64,000 bases of DNA from Pseudomonas alkylphenolica (lineage in GTDB: Bacteria; Pseudomonadota; Gammaproteobacteria; Pseudomonadales; Pseudomonadaceae): the NCBI RefSeq assembly GCF_000746525.1, contig NZ_CP009048.1:540001-604000 (forward strand), given 5' to 3'. The notes under the pieces are model-generated. The model did not search any database and was not told where the DNA came from. It worked only from the letters and a program-made list of their open reading frames with translations. This document shows, one piece after another, positions 1-9,997 of the stretch. The translations under genes were made by a program, and so were the position numbers. The first letter of the stretch is position 1. The number at the start of each line of letters is the position of its first letter.

Positions 1-1983
<1,983 letters not shown>

Positions 1984-2121
1984 TATAACACCCAAGCAAT
2001 TTGCGTCGAAATGACCAGATTGCGGTGTTGTGAAGACGAAACGAACCGAAAGTTTGCGACTCACAATCGTCACATACCCAATTCGCTGGAGTGTCTGAAC
2101 AAGACCTTCTGGCAACAGAAT

Positions 2122-2239
2122 TTCTTGACGACCATAGAGCATTGGAACCACCTGATCCCATCCCGAACTCAGCAGTGAAACGATGCATCGCCGATGGTAG
2201 TGTGGGGTTTCCCCATGTGAGAGTAGGTCATCGTCAAGA
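2122..2239 (+). rRNA. rrf: 5S ribosomal RNA
   Basis: About 118 nt with the pseudomonad 5S signature: CTTGACGACCATAGAGC at the 5' side, the conserved CCCATCCCGAACTCAG core, and GAGAGTAGGTCATCGTCAAG at the 3' side, which pairs with the 5' end. It follows the 23S gene by about 138 nt, the usual arrangement, and is followed directly by a factor-independent terminator. Exact processed ends are inferred. Confidence 0.97.
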
Positions 2240-2249
2240 TTAAATTCCG

Positions 2250-2288
2250 AAACCCCTATCTGCGTATGCAGGTAGGGGTTTTGTCTTT
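2250..2288 (+). terminator. rrn operon terminator
   Basis: The arms AACCCCTA and TAGGGGTT (about 2251-2280) form a strong stem followed by TTGTCTTTT. It lies 11 nt after the 5S gene and is the expected end of the ribosomal RNA transcript. Confidence 0.85.
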
Positions 2289-2302
2289 TCCGGCCGTGGC
2301 AA

Positions 2303-2362
2303 TCGCGGATGAATCCGCTCCTACAGGGTCGGGGTGATCTGTAGGAGCGGATTTATCCGCGA
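2303..2362. repeat. REP inverted pair (GCGGATGAATCCGCTCC type)
   Basis: Two copies of a ~24-nt palindrome-containing unit face each other: TCGCGGATGAATCCGCTCCT at 2303 and its inverse AGGAGCGGATTTATCCGCGA ending at 2362, with a 12-nt centre. This is the pseudomonad REP/BIME arrangement. The unit core (GGATGAATCC) differs from the GGGGCAAGCCC core of the other three pairs in this window, so it belongs to a different REP family. Confidence 0.8.
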
Positions 2363-2462
2363 TAGGCCACAACGCGATCCAGGTGCCTCAAACCCATCAG
2401 TTTTCTATGCAATCCCTACCTGCATAGCTATCATGCCAGCCTCATTACGAGTCGAGATTGGC

Positions 2463-3422
2463 ATGCTGAAGTTGTTGAAGCTCCTCAAGGATGGCCGGTT
2501 CCATTCCGGGCAGGACCTGGGGGTCGCCCTTGGCGTAAGTCGTAGTGCTGTCTGGAAACAGTTACAGCACCTCGAGGCCGAGTTGAATCTGCCCATTCAT
2601 AAAGTGCGTGGCCGCGGCTATCAGTTGGCCGCACCGCTGTTCCTGCTAGAGGAATCGGCTATTGCTGAGCGCTCGCAGGGTGAGCACTGGCCTGCGCTGA
2701 TATTCGACTCTATTGATTCCACCAATGCCCAGGCTTTACGCGCAATCACTGAAGGTCAGGCTGCCCCCTTTCTGGTGCTGGCCGAGCGCCAGACGGCAGG
2801 ACGCGGCCGGCGTGGGCGTCAGTGGGTCAGTCCGTTTGCTGAGAACCTCTATTACAGCCTGGTGCTGCGTATTGAAGGCGGCATGCGTCAGCTTGAGGGC
2901 TTGAGCCTGGTGGTGGGGCTTGCAGTCATGCGTACGCTGCAGACTTTCGGTGTGGCTGATGCTGGTTTGAAGTGGCCGAACGACGTCCTGGTCAATAATC
3001 AAAAGATTGCCGGTATCCTGCTGGAGTTGGTTGGCGATCCCGCTGATGTCTGCCACGTGGTATTGGGTATTGGCATCAATGTGAACATGCAGGCTACGAC
3101 TGAGGTCGACCAGCAATGGACCTCTGTGCGTCGCGAGACGGGCGCGGCCATCGATCGCAATCTGTTGGTCGCCAGGCTCAACCACAATCTGCAGCTCGAC
3201 CTTGAGCGGCATCGGCAGGCCGGTTTCGCCGCATTCCAGTCTGAGTGGGAGCAGGCGCACCTATGGCAGGGGAGGGCGGTGTCCTTGATTGCCGGAGTCA
3301 ACAAGGTCGACGGTGTGGTATTGGGTATCGACGGCCAGGGTGCATTGCGCCTTGAGGTCGATGGCGTAGAGAAGAGCTTCAGTGGTGGTGAGCTCAGTTT
3401 GAGGTTGCGTGATGATTCTTGA
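2463..3422 (+). CDS. birA: Bifunctional biotin-[acetyl-CoA-carboxylase] ligase / biotin operon repressor BirA
   Basis: Activates biotin with ATP and transfers it to the biotin carboxyl carrier protein; in gamma-proteobacteria the same protein represses bio genes. The 319-aa product has an N-terminal winged helix (residues about 1-60, with [14 protein letters not shown] as recognition region), then the ligase domain with the biotinyl-AMP loop GRGRRG at 113-118 and KWPND at 170-174. The reading frame is open from 2334, but ATG 2463 matches the normal family N terminus, which begins directly at the winged helix. The last 11 nt overlap coaX, so translation is probably coupled. The wHTH suggests real repressor capacity, though no bio genes are in view. 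Confidence 0.96.
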   Translation: MLKLLKLLKDGRFHSGQDLGVALGVSRSAVWKQLQHLEAELNLPIHKVRGRGYQLAAPLFLLEESAIAERSQGEHWPALIFDSIDSTNAQALRAITEGQAAPFLVLAERQTAGRGRRGRQWVSPFAENLYYSLVLRIEGGMRQLEGLSLVVGLAVMRTLQTFGVADAGLKWPNDVLVNNQKIAGILLELVGDPADVCHVVLGIGINVNMQATTEVDQQWTSVRRETGAAIDRNLLVARLNHNLQLDLERHRQAGFAAFQSEWEQAHLWQGRAVSLIAGVNKVDGVVLGIDGQGALRLEVDGVEKSFSGGELSLRLRDDS

Positions 3423-4158
3423 GCTCGATTGCGGTAACAGCTTCATCAAATGGCGCGTTATCCGCAGCGCTGATGCATCTATCGTTGCTGGAGGTGTGGT
3501 CGACTCCGATCAGGCACTGCTGACAGCAGTCGCGGCGTTGCCCCAGCCGCCTCAGCGTGGTCGTCTGGTCAGCGTGCGCAGTGAAGAAGAAACTACAGCG
3601 CTATCGGCGCTGTTGGCCCAGCGCTTCGGGTTTGACGTACTTGTTGCGCAGCCCGCTCAGGAGGTGGGTGGCGTGCGCAATGGTTATGAAGACTTCGAGC
3701 GTCTGGGGCTGGACCGCTGGCTTGCAGTGCTGGGGGCTTATCGGTTGGCCAAAGGTGCGTGCCTGGTCATGGATTTTGGTACTGCGGCCAAGGCGGACTT
3801 TGTTGCTGCAGATGGCGAGCACCTGGGGGGCTTCATCTGTCCTGGCATGCCGTTGATGCGCAGCCAGTTGCGCACCCATACCCGTCGTATTCGATATGAC
3901 GATGCCTCGGCCGAGCGCGCTTTGTCGAGCATGGCGCCCGGGCGCTCAACAGTAGAGGCGGTTGAGCGCGGCTGTGTGCATATGCTCCAGGGTTTCGTTC
4001 GTTCCCAGCTCGATCATGCAAAAGCCTTGTGGGGTGAAAATTTCACCGTATTGCTGACCGGAGGTGATGCGCCCCTGGTGCAAGAGGCTGCGCCGAATGC
4101 CCGAGTGGTGCCGGACCTGGTATTTGTAGGTCTGGCCATGGCCTGTCCTCTGGATTGA
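3412..4158 (+). CDS. coaX: Type III pantothenate kinase
   Basis: Phosphorylates pantothenate in the first step of coenzyme A synthesis; the type III enzyme, unlike CoaA, is not feedback inhibited by CoA and needs a monovalent cation. The 248-aa product shows the ASKHA-fold phosphate motifs [10 protein letters not shown] at the N terminus and DFGTAAKAD in the middle, followed by [11 protein letters not shown], the CoaX hallmark. ATG 3412 is preferred to the in-frame GTG three bases earlier, since it gives the standard MILELDCGN start. It overlaps the end of birA and is followed 7 nt later by the SPOR-type gene, so birA-coaX-orf is one unit. Confidence 0.95.
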   Translation: MILELDCGNSFIKWRVIRSADASIVAGGVVDSDQALLTAVAALPQPPQRGRLVSVRSEEETTALSALLAQRFGFDVLVAQPAQEVGGVRNGYEDFERLGLDRWLAVLGAYRLAKGACLVMDFGTAAKADFVAADGEHLGGFICPGMPLMRSQLRTHTRRIRYDDASAERALSSMAPGRSTVEAVERGCVHMLQGFVRSQLDHAKALWGENFTVLLTGGDAPLVQEAAPNARVVPDLVFVGLAMACPLD

Positions 4159-4165
4159 GGTGACT

Positions 4166-4594
4166 ATGCGTTGGTTGTTTCTGTTGTTGGTGGTGCTTAA
4201 CGGCGTCTATTACGTCTGGCATCAGCAGGAGGCGCCCTTGAAGGTCAAAGAGGTCGCACCGCTATCGCTGTACAAGGGTAATCAGCAGGATATTCGCCTG
4301 TTGAGCGAGTCTCATCCGGGTAAACAAACTCCCGAGCGTGGTCAGGAGTGTCTTTATGTCGGTGGCATGAACACTCAGGAGCAGCTCGATGCCTTGCGCC
4401 AGCGCCTGCTTAGCCTGGATGTGGCTGCCATTCCGGTGGTTGGTCGCCTCGGAGATGCGACCGGCCTGTGGTTGCAGATAGCGCCGCAGAGCCAGCGTTT
4501 GCTGGACCAAACCCTGCTCGGAACACTTTCCCATGATTTCAAAGACTTAAAACATAAAATAATGTTGTGCAGGGGTATTGCAACTGGCGAATAG
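4166..4594 (+). CDS. SPOR-domain-like membrane-anchored protein
   Basis: A 142-aa protein with one N-terminal membrane segment (residues about 3-20, rich in L and V) and a periplasmic remainder. The C-terminal part (GQECLYVGGMNTQEQLDALRQRL and following) looks like a SPOR domain, the fold that binds denuded peptidoglycan at division sites, and the gene in this position in Pseudomonas is usually annotated that way. Similarity is weak by eye, so the domain call is an inference. ATG 4166 is chosen because TGAGGT lies at suitable distance upstream; an in-frame GTG at 4160 is less likely. It is the last gene of the birA-coaX unit. Confidence 0.75.
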   Translation: MRWLFLLLVVLNGVYYVWHQQEAPLKVKEVAPLSLYKGNQQDIRLLSESHPGKQTPERGQECLYVGGMNTQEQLDALRQRLLSLDVAAIPVVGRLGDATGLWLQIAPQSQRLLDQTLLGTLSHDFKDLKHKIMLCRGIATGE

Positions 4595-4695
4595 CTTGAT
4601 AGAATGGCGCCCGCTTCACAGGGATGACCACTAAGTGGCAAAACTGAGAAGCAGCTGTCAAATTAGCTAACCTCAAGATTTTAATGAGAAAAAGC

Positions 4696-4725
4696 TTGAC
4701 AGTAGGACGGCAAGAGTTGAAAATG
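4696..4725 (+). promoter_or_regulatory. Predicted sigma-70 promoter of the tRNA-tuf cluster
   Basis: TTGACA (4696-4701), 17-nt spacer, GAAAAT (4719-4724), followed by a GC-rich discriminator (GCCGCC) typical of stringently controlled stable-RNA promoters. It lies just before tRNA-Tyr. Confidence 0.6.
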
Positions 4726-4737
4726 CCGCCCAGCTCA

Positions 4738-4822
<85 letters not shown>

Positions 4823-4845
4823 TTTTAGCGAGAGCTGCAAGCTCC

Positions 4846-4919
<74 letters not shown>

Positions 4920-4946
4920 AGTTTTGCGGTTGTTGCATAGTGTTAC

Positions 4947-5022
4947 GCTCTTGTAGCTCAGTTGGTAGAGCACACCCTTGGTAAGGGTGAGGTCAGCGGT
5001 TCAAATCCGCTCAAGAGCTCCA
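4947..5022 (+). tRNA. thrT: tRNA-Thr (anticodon GGT)
   Basis: A 76-nt tRNA with acceptor GCTCTTG / CAAGAGC, anticodon loop TTGGTAA and encoded CCA. It is followed by a hairpin and then tuf. Confidence 0.97.
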
Positions 5023-5030
5023 TATAACAA

Positions 5031-5060
5031 GGCAGATATGAAAATATCTGCCTTTGTTTT
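5031..5060 (+). terminator. Terminator-like hairpin between tRNA-Thr and tuf
   Basis: A perfect 9-bp stem GGCAGATAT / ATATCTGCC closes a GAAA tetraloop and is followed by TTTGTTTT. It has the form of an intrinsic terminator yet sits inside a cluster normally transcribed through to tuf, so it may be a partial terminator or a processing and stability signal. Confidence 0.6.
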
Positions 5061-5107
5061 AATGGTCGTATTAACTTGCTTATTTCTTCTTGCTGAGGAT
5101 TGTCTCG

Positions 5108-6301
5108 ATGGCTAAGGAAAAGTTCGATCGTAGTCTGCCGCACGTGAACGTTGGCACCATTGGTCACGTTGACCATGGCAAGACCACGCTGACCGCAGCG
5201 CTGACTCGCGTTTGCTCCGAAGTTTTCGGTTCGGCCGTCGTCGAATTCGACAAGATCGACAGTGCTCCAGAAGAGAAGGCTCGTGGTATTACCATTAATA
5301 CTGCGCACGTCGAGTACAACTCGAACATTCGTCACTACGCTCACGTTGACTGCCCGGGTCACGCTGACTACGTGAAGAATATGATCACCGGTGCTGCCCA
5401 GATGGACGGCGCGATCCTGGTTTGCTCGGCCGCCGATGGTCCGATGCCGCAAACCCGTGAGCACATCCTGCTGTCCCGTCAGGTTGGCGTTCCGTACATC
5501 GTGGTCTTCCTGAACAAGGCTGACCTGGTAGACGACGCTGAGCTGCTGGAACTGGTCGAGATGGAAGTTCGCGACCTGCTGTCCACCTACGACTTCCCAG
5601 GCGACGACACTCCGATCATCATCGGTTCGGCTCGTATGGCGCTGGAAGGCAAAGACGACAACGAAATGGGCACCACCGCTGTCAAGAAGCTGGTTGAGAC
5701 TCTGGACAGCTACATCCCAGAGCCTGAGCGTGCTATCGACAAGCCGTTCCTGATGCCAATCGAAGACGTATTCTCGATCTCGGGTCGTGGTACCGTTGTT
5801 ACCGGTCGTATCGAGCGTGGTATCGTCCGCGTTCAGGACGCCCTGGAAATCGTTGGTCTGCGTGACACCACCACCACCACCTGCACCGGTGTTGAGATGT
5901 TCCGCAAGCTGCTGGACGAAGGTCGTGCTGGCGAGAACTGCGGCGTTCTGCTGCGTGGCACCAAGCGTGACGACGTTGAGCGTGGTCAGGTTCTGGTCAA
6001 GCCAGGTTCGGTTAAGCCGCACACCAAGTTCACCGCAGAAGTTTACGTTCTGAGCAAGGAAGAAGGCGGCCGTCATACTCCGTTCTTCAAAGGCTACCGT
6101 CCACAGTTCTACTTCCGTACTACTGACGTGACCGGTAACTGCGAGCTGCCAGAAGGCGTTGAAATGGTAATGCCAGGTGACAACATCCAGATGACTGTCA
6201 CTCTGATCAAAACCATCGCAATGGAAGATGGTCTGCGTTTCGCTATCCGTGAAGGCGGTCGTACCGTCGGTGCTGGCGTCGTAGCAAAGATTATCGAATA
6301 A
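5108..6301 (+). CDS. tuf: Elongation factor Tu (copy 1)
   Basis: GTPase that carries aminoacyl-tRNA to the ribosomal A site. The 397-aa product has the P-loop GHVDHGKT at 19-26, DCPGH (G3), NKAD (G4) and the beta-barrel domains II and III; length is normal. ATG 5108 is preceded by TGAGGATTGTCTCG; the frame is open six codons further up without support. The protein is identical to copy 2 at 21717, but the DNA is a mosaic: 30 codons of the first 91 and five near the 3' end differ, while 5381-6270 matches copy 2 exactly. Expression is expected from the tRNA promoter upstream, possibly moderated by the hairpin at 5031. Confidence 0.99.
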   Translation: MAKEKFDRSLPHVNVGTIGHVDHGKTTLTAALTRVCSEVFGSAVVEFDKIDSAPEEKARGITINTAHVEYNSNIRHYAHVDCPGHADYVKNMITGAAQMDGAILVCSAADGPMPQTREHILLSRQVGVPYIVVFLNKADLVDDAELLELVEMEVRDLLSTYDFPGDDTPIIIGSARMALEGKDDNEMGTTAVKKLVETLDSYIPEPERAIDKPFLMPIEDVFSISGRGTVVTGRIERGIVRVQDALEIVGLRDTTTTTCTGVEMFRKLLDEGRAGENCGVLLRGTKRDDVERGQVLVKPGSVKPHTKFTAEVYVLSKEEGGRHTPFFKGYRPQFYFRTTDVTGNCELPEGVEMVMPGDNIQMTVTLIKTIAMEDGLRFAIREGGRTVGAGVVAKIIE

Positions 6302-6305
6302 GTAG

Positions 6306-6334
6306 TTGATTTCTCTCGATCAGGTCGGCATAAT
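6306..6334 (+). promoter_or_regulatory. Predicted promoter for tRNA-Trp, secE and nusG
   Basis: TTGATT (6306-6311), 17-nt spacer, CATAAT (6329-6334), then a GC-rich discriminator. The start would fall about 14-20 nt before the tRNA-Trp 5' end. The -10 box lies in the loop of the hairpin 6319-6346. Confidence 0.5.
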
Positions 6335-6346
6335 GGCCGGCCTGAT
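6319..6346 (+). promoter_or_regulatory. 11-bp inverted repeat downstream of tuf copy 1
   Basis: ATCAGGTCGGC (6319-6329) pairs with GCCGGCCTGAT (6336-6346), one G-T wobble, loop ATAATG; AAGCTTTT follows. It could end or stabilise the tuf mRNA, but the T-tract is poor. It overlaps the predicted tRNA-Trp promoter. Confidence 0.5.
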
Positions 6347-6354
6347 AAGCTTTT

Positions 6355-6430
6355 AGGTCAGTAGCTCAATTGGCAGAGCGACGGTCTCCAAAACCGTAGG
6401 TTGGGGGTTCGATTCCCTCCTGACCTGCCA
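6355..6430 (+). tRNA. trpT: tRNA-Trp (anticodon CCA)
   Basis: A 76-nt tRNA with acceptor AGGTCAG / CTGACCT, anticodon loop CTCCAAA and encoded CCA. It lies between tuf and secE, the common proteobacterial position, 45 nt before secE. Confidence 0.97.
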
Positions 6431-6475
6431 GATTCACCTCGTGTGTCTGGCTTTCTTTTCACAGGATCTTCCTAG

Positions 6476-6844
6476 ATGACTCCCAAGGCTGAAGCCCAAG
6501 ACTCTCGTTTTGATCTGCTCAAGTGGCTGGCTGTTGTCGCTTTGGTGGTCGTTGGTGTCGTGGGTAACCTTTATTACTCCGCTTCGCCGATTCTGTATCG
6601 CGTACTCGCACTGCTCGTTCTGGCTGCTGTTGCTGGCTTTATCGCCCTGCAGACCGCCAAAGGCAAGTCGTTCTTTACGCTTGTGAAGGAAGCTCGCACC
6701 GAGATTCGTAAAGTCGTATGGCCAACCCGTCAAGAGACCATGCAAACCACGCTCATCGTAGTGGCGGTTGTTCTGGTTATGGCGTTGCTGCTGTGGGGTC
6801 TCGACTCCCTGCTCGGTTGGTTGATTTCCTTGATTGTTGGCTAA
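6476..6844 (+). CDS. secE: Protein translocase subunit SecE
   Basis: Clamp subunit of the SecYEG channel in the inner membrane. The 122-aa product has three hydrophobic segments (about residues 15-33, 40-58 and 92-115), the long three-helix form of gamma-proteobacteria, with the conserved amphipathic stretch EARTEIRKVVWPTRQE just before the essential last helix. It is followed 9 nt later by nusG, with which it forms the classic secE-nusG pair. The start codon ATG 6476 follows a GGATCTTCCTAG leader. Confidence 0.97.
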   Translation: MTPKAEAQDSRFDLLKWLAVVALVVVGVVGNLYYSASPILYRVLALLVLAAVAGFIALQTAKGKSFFTLVKEARTEIRKVVWPTRQETMQTTLIVVAVVLVMALLLWGLDSLLGWLISLIVG

Positions 6845-6853
6845 GGGTGTCCC

Positions 6854-7387
6854 GTGGCTAAGCGTTGGTATGTTGTGCATGCTTACTCGGGTTACGAGAA
6901 GCATGTAATGCGCTCGCTGATCGAGCGCGTAAAGCTGGCTGGCATGGAAGACGGCTTCGGCGAAATTCTGGTCCCCACTGAAGAAGTGGTTGAGATGCGT
7001 AATGGCCAGAAGCGCAAGAGCGAACGTAAGTTCTTCCCTGGCTATGTCCTGGTGCAAATGGACATGAACGAAGGTACTTGGCACTTGGTCAAGGATACCC
7101 CTCGTGTCATGGGCTTCATCGGTGGTACTGCAGACAAGCCTGCGCCAATCACTGATAAAGAGGCTGAAGCCATTCTGCGTCGCGTTGCTGATGGCAGCGA
7201 CAAGCCCAAGCCGAAAACGCTGTTCGAGCCGGGTGAAGTGGTCCGCGTTATCGATGGCCCGTTTGCTGATTTCAACGGTACCGTTGAAGAAGTTAACTAC
7301 GAGAAGAGCCGGATCCAAGTGGCCGTGCTTATTTTCGGTCGCTCTACCCCGGTAGAGCTTGAGTTCAGCCAGGTCGAAAAGGTCTAG
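6854..7387 (+). CDS. nusG: Transcription termination/antitermination factor NusG
   Basis: Binds RNA polymerase, suppresses pausing and links it to Rho or to ribosomal S10. The 177-aa product starts at GTG 6854 ([13 protein letters not shown]), the usual N terminus, and has an NGN domain (about 1-110) and a C-terminal KOW domain ([19 protein letters not shown]). It ends 19 nt before a strong terminator, so the trpT-secE-nusG unit is closed here and separated from rplK. Confidence 0.98.
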   Translation: MAKRWYVVHAYSGYEKHVMRSLIERVKLAGMEDGFGEILVPTEEVVEMRNGQKRKSERKFFPGYVLVQMDMNEGTWHLVKDTPRVMGFIGGTADKPAPITDKEAEAILRRVADGSDKPKPKTLFEPGEVVRVIDGPFADFNGTVEEVNYEKSRIQVAVLIFGRSTPVELEFSQVEKV

Positions 7388-7406
7388 CCGAACAAAGCAT
7401 CCCATA

Positions 7407-7437
7407 CCCCGCAGCCCTATGTGCTGCGGGGTTTTGT
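7407..7437 (+). terminator. Terminator after nusG
   Basis: Stem CCCCGCAGC / GCTGCGGGG (7407-7431) with loop CCTATGT, followed by TTTTGTCGT. It separates secE-nusG from the rplK operon. Confidence 0.85.
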
Positions 7438-7463
7438 CGTCACTGGGATAAAACGTAAGTAAT

Positions 7464-7491
7464 CCGGGGAGCCATCTGGCGTTCGTACCCG
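7464..7491 (+). promoter_or_regulatory. Candidate L1 autoregulatory site in the rplK leader
   Basis: CGGG (7465-7468) pairs with CCCG (7488-7491) around an inner GCC-ATCT-GGC stem-loop with an asymmetric internal loop. L1 binds a comparable bulged hairpin before rplK in other bacteria. The assignment is by position and general shape only. Confidence 0.35.
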
Positions 7492-7506
7492 ATATTGGAG
7501 TAGCTC

Positions 7507-7938
7507 ATGGCTAAGAAGATTCAGGCTTACATCAAGCTGCAAGTAAAGGCCGGCCAGGCCAACCCAAGCCCACCCGTTGGTCCAGCACTGGGTCAACACG
7601 GTGTGAACATCATGGAATTCTGCAAGGCCTTCAACGCCCGTACTCAGGGTCAAGAAGCCGGTCTGCCGACTCCTGTGATCATCACTGTTTACAGTGACCG
7701 CAGCTTCACCTTCGAAACCAAAAGCACCCCTGCTTCGGTTCTGCTGAAGAAAGCAGCTGGCCTGACCAGCGGTTCCGCACGTCCGAACACCGTTAAAGTC
7801 GGTACTGTGACCCGTGCTCAGCTGGAAGAGATCGCAAAAACCAAAAATGCTGATCTGACTGCCGCTGACATGGAAGCAGCCGTGCGTACCATCGCCGGTT
7901 CTGCTCGCAGCATGGGCCTCAACGTGGAGGGTGTGTAA
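7507..7938 (+). CDS. rplK: 50S ribosomal protein L11
   Basis: Forms the GTPase-associated centre with L10/L12 and the 23S 1070 region, and is needed for RelA activation by uncharged tRNA. The 143-aa product has the normal N-terminal [20 protein letters not shown] (thiostrepton-contact prolines visible) and the RNA-binding C-terminal half. ATG 7507 follows TTGGAGTAGCTC. Its TAA stop shares one base with the rplA start (TAATG), so L11 and L1 are translationally coupled. Confidence 0.98.
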   Translation: MAKKIQAYIKLQVKAGQANPSPPVGPALGQHGVNIMEFCKAFNARTQGQEAGLPTPVIITVYSDRSFTFETKSTPASVLLKKAAGLTSGSARPNTVKVGTVTRAQLEEIAKTKNADLTAADMEAAVRTIAGSARSMGLNVEGV

Positions 7939-8633
7939 TGGCTAAGCTGACCAAGCGCCAAAAGGCCATTGCTTCGAAAATCGAAGCTGGCAAAGTCTAC
8001 AACTTCGAAGACGCAGCAGTGCTGCTGGCCGAACTGTCCACCGTGAAGTTCAGCGAATCCTTCGACGTTGCTGTCAACCTCGGCGTTGATCCGCGTAAAT
8101 CCGACCAGGTCGTTCGTAGCGCTACCGTGCTGCCACACGGCACTGGCAAGACCGTACGTGTTGCCGTCTTCACCCAGGGTCCAGCTGCTGAGGCCGCTTT
8201 GGCTGCCGGCGCTGACCGTGTAGGTATGGACGATCTGGCTGCCGAAATGAAAGGCGGCGACCTGAACTATGACGTTGTTATTGCTTCCCCGGACGCAATG
8301 CGTGTTGTAGGTCAGCTGGGTCAGGTTCTGGGTCCTCGCGGCCTGATGCCTAACCCGAAAGTCGGTACCGTAACTCCAGACGTAGCCACCGCGGTCAAAA
8401 ACGCCAAGGCTGGTCAGGTTCGTTATCGCACCGACAAAAACGGTATCATCCACACCTCCGTTGGCAAAGTCGGCTTTGAAGCTGGCAAGCTGAAGGAAAA
8501 CGTTGAAGCCCTGATCGCTGATCTGAAGCGTATCAAGCCAGCTTCCTCGAAAGGTATCTACGTTAAGCGCGTTACCCTGAGCACTACTATGGGCCCAGGT
8601 CTGGTCATCGACCAGAGCTCGCTGAACGCGTAA
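7938..8633 (+). CDS. rplA: 50S ribosomal protein L1
   Basis: Builds the L1 stalk that moves deacylated tRNA out of the E site, and in many bacteria represses its own rplKA mRNA. The 231-aa product contains the family signature around [19 protein letters not shown] and the terminal [14 protein letters not shown]. Start ATG 7938 overlaps the rplK stop. A ~200-nt leader separates it from rplJ. Confidence 0.98.
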   Translation: MAKLTKRQKAIASKIEAGKVYNFEDAAVLLAELSTVKFSESFDVAVNLGVDPRKSDQVVRSATVLPHGTGKTVRVAVFTQGPAAEAALAAGADRVGMDDLAAEMKGGDLNYDVVIASPDAMRVVGQLGQVLGPRGLMPNPKVGTVTPDVATAVKNAKAGQVRYRTDKNGIIHTSVGKVGFEAGKLKENVEALIADLKRIKPASSKGIYVKRVTLSTTMGPGLVIDQSSLNA

Positions 8634-8639
8634 GACAAA

Positions 8640-8822
8640 AGCCGGCGCGAGTAATCGCGTCCGCTTGAAAAAATTGGGGTCCCTGCCTGGCGGGGGCTAT
8701 CCAAGACCGTAGGCGGCGCAAGCCTTAAACCTCAAGCCTACGCAGATGGTGCTCCCGGTTCCTTACCGAATCAGACACCAAAACGACATCCGGCTTCGGC
8801 CAGATGAAACGGTAACAAGCAG
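8640..8822 (+). promoter_or_regulatory. Structured rplJ leader (L10 autoregulation region)
   Basis: The 200 nt between rplA and rplJ hold no reading frame but several short inverted repeats (for example GGCGCGAGTAATCGCGTC near 8643-8661 and CATCCGGCTTCGGCCAGATG near 8788). In gamma-proteobacteria this position carries the leader bound by the L10-(L12)n complex that represses rplJL translation. The function is transferred from that family knowledge; the fold was not computed. Confidence 0.55.
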
Positions 8823-8833
8823 GAGTTTTACCC

Positions 8834-9334
8834 GTGGCAATTAAACTCGAAGACAAGAAGGCCATCGTCGCTGAAGTCAACGAGGCTGCCAAAGTCGCTC
8901 TGTCCGCTGTCGTGGCTGATGCCCGTGGTGTGACTGTAGGCGCAATGACCGGACTCCGTAAAGAGGCTCGTGAAGCTGGCGTATACGTACGTGTCGTACG
9001 TAACACCCTGCTCAAGCGCGCTGTTGCTGACACTGAATTCAGTGTCCTCAACGACGCCTTCACCGGCCCGACCCTGATCGCATTCTCCAACGAACACCCG
9101 GGCGCTGCTGCTCGTCTGTTCAAAGAGTTCGCCAAGGGTCAGGACAAGTTCGAGATCAAGGCAGCTGCGTTCGACGGCAAGTTCCTTGCCGCTAACGAAA
9201 TCGACGTGTTGGCTACCCTGCCGACCCGCGACGAAGCTATCGCGAAGCTGATGAGCGTGATCCAAGGCGCTACCAGCAAGCTGGCTCGTACTTTGGCAGC
9301 TATTCGCGACCAGAAAGAAGCTACTGCTGCCTAA
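8834..9334 (+). CDS. rplJ: 50S ribosomal protein L10
   Basis: Anchors L7/L12 dimers on the ribosome. The 166-aa product starts at GTG 8834 after AGGAGTTTTACCC, giving [17 protein letters not shown], the normal N terminus. The globular rRNA-binding part is followed by the C-terminal helix (from about residue 130) that holds L12 dimers. It forms an operon with rplL (78 nt downstream), rpoB and rpoC. Confidence 0.98.
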   Translation: MAIKLEDKKAIVAEVNEAAKVALSAVVADARGVTVGAMTGLRKEAREAGVYVRVVRNTLLKRAVADTEFSVLNDAFTGPTLIAFSNEHPGAAARLFKEFAKGQDKFEIKAAAFDGKFLAANEIDVLATLPTRDEAIAKLMSVIQGATSKLARTLAAIRDQKEATAA

Positions 9335-9412
9335 GGCACAGAAAGCCCTTTCGAAATCATACGTTTAATTTGATAGCTGCGTAGGCTGTCACCCCAATAC
9401 AGGATTTAAGTC

Positions 9413-9778
9413 ATGTCTCTGACTAACGAGCAAATCATCGAAGCAATCGGCCAGAAAACCGTTCTGGAAGTTGTTGAGCTGATCAAAGCAATGGAAGAAA
9501 CCTTCGGCGTTACCGCTGCTGTTGCCGCTGCTGGCCCAGCTGCTGCCGCTGCCGTTGTTGAAGAGCAAACCGAATTCAACGTAGTTCTGGTTGAAGCCGG
9601 CGAGAAGAAAGTCAACGTGATCAAGGCCGTTCGTGAACTGACCGGTCTGGGCCTGAAAGAAGCCAAAGAGAAAGTTGACGGCGCTCCTCAGGTTGTCGCT
9701 GAAGGCGTTTCGAAAGAAGCCGCTGAAGACGCCAAGAAGAAGCTGGAAGAAGCAGGCGCTAAAGTCGAACTCAAGTAA
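9413..9778 (+). CDS. rplL: 50S ribosomal protein L7/L12
   Basis: Multicopy stalk protein that recruits translational GTPases. The 121-aa product has the N-terminal dimerisation helices, an Ala-rich hinge ([15 protein letters not shown], about residues 35-52) and the compact C-terminal domain with [16 protein letters not shown]. Its stop is followed by a 219-nt spacer with a terminator-like hairpin before rpoB, so the L12 mRNA level can exceed that of rpoB. Confidence 0.98.
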   Translation: MSLTNEQIIEAIGQKTVLEVVELIKAMEETFGVTAAVAAAGPAAAAAVVEEQTEFNVVLVEAGEKKVNVIKAVRELTGLGLKEAKEKVDGAPQVVAEGVSKEAAEDAKKKLEEAGAKVELK

Positions 9779-9823
9779 TTTCGACTTTGCGACTCCAGCC
9801 CGAGCGCTAAGCAAACGGCTGAT

Positions 9824-9852
9824 GGCTGGTGGCTCTTGCCACCGGCCTTTTT
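9824..9852 (+). terminator. Attenuator-like hairpin between rplL and rpoB
   Basis: GGCTGGTGGC (9824-9833) pairs with GCCACCGGCC (9838-9847), loop TCTT, followed by TTTTT. E. coli has a partial terminator at the same place that lowers rpoBC transcription relative to rplJL; the same role is inferred here. Confidence 0.7.
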
Positions 9853-9941
9853 CCGTTATTGGCAGCTGACCAGGTCGGCGCCGATAACGAGCTGTAACCA
9901 CCAACGATGGTGGCGCAAACCATGGGGTTTGCACGATTTTC

Positions 9942-9966
9942 TGGCTGCTCCCGTCGGGAGAAGCCA
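9942..9966 (+). promoter_or_regulatory. Stem-loop in the rpoB leader
   Basis: TGGCT / AGCCA enclose a second short stem TCCC-GTC-GGGA, ending 31 nt before the rpoB start. It may be a processing or translational control element; E. coli has an RNase III site in the equivalent spacer. Function is unknown. Confidence 0.35.
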
Positions 9967-9997
9967 AACAAGCAGGTGACCAAGCTGGGGAACGCTG

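Noticed and set aside
9531..9565. GCTGCTGCC-type repeats in rplL.
   Set aside because: They encode the Ala-rich hinge of L7/L12 and are ordinary for this protein.
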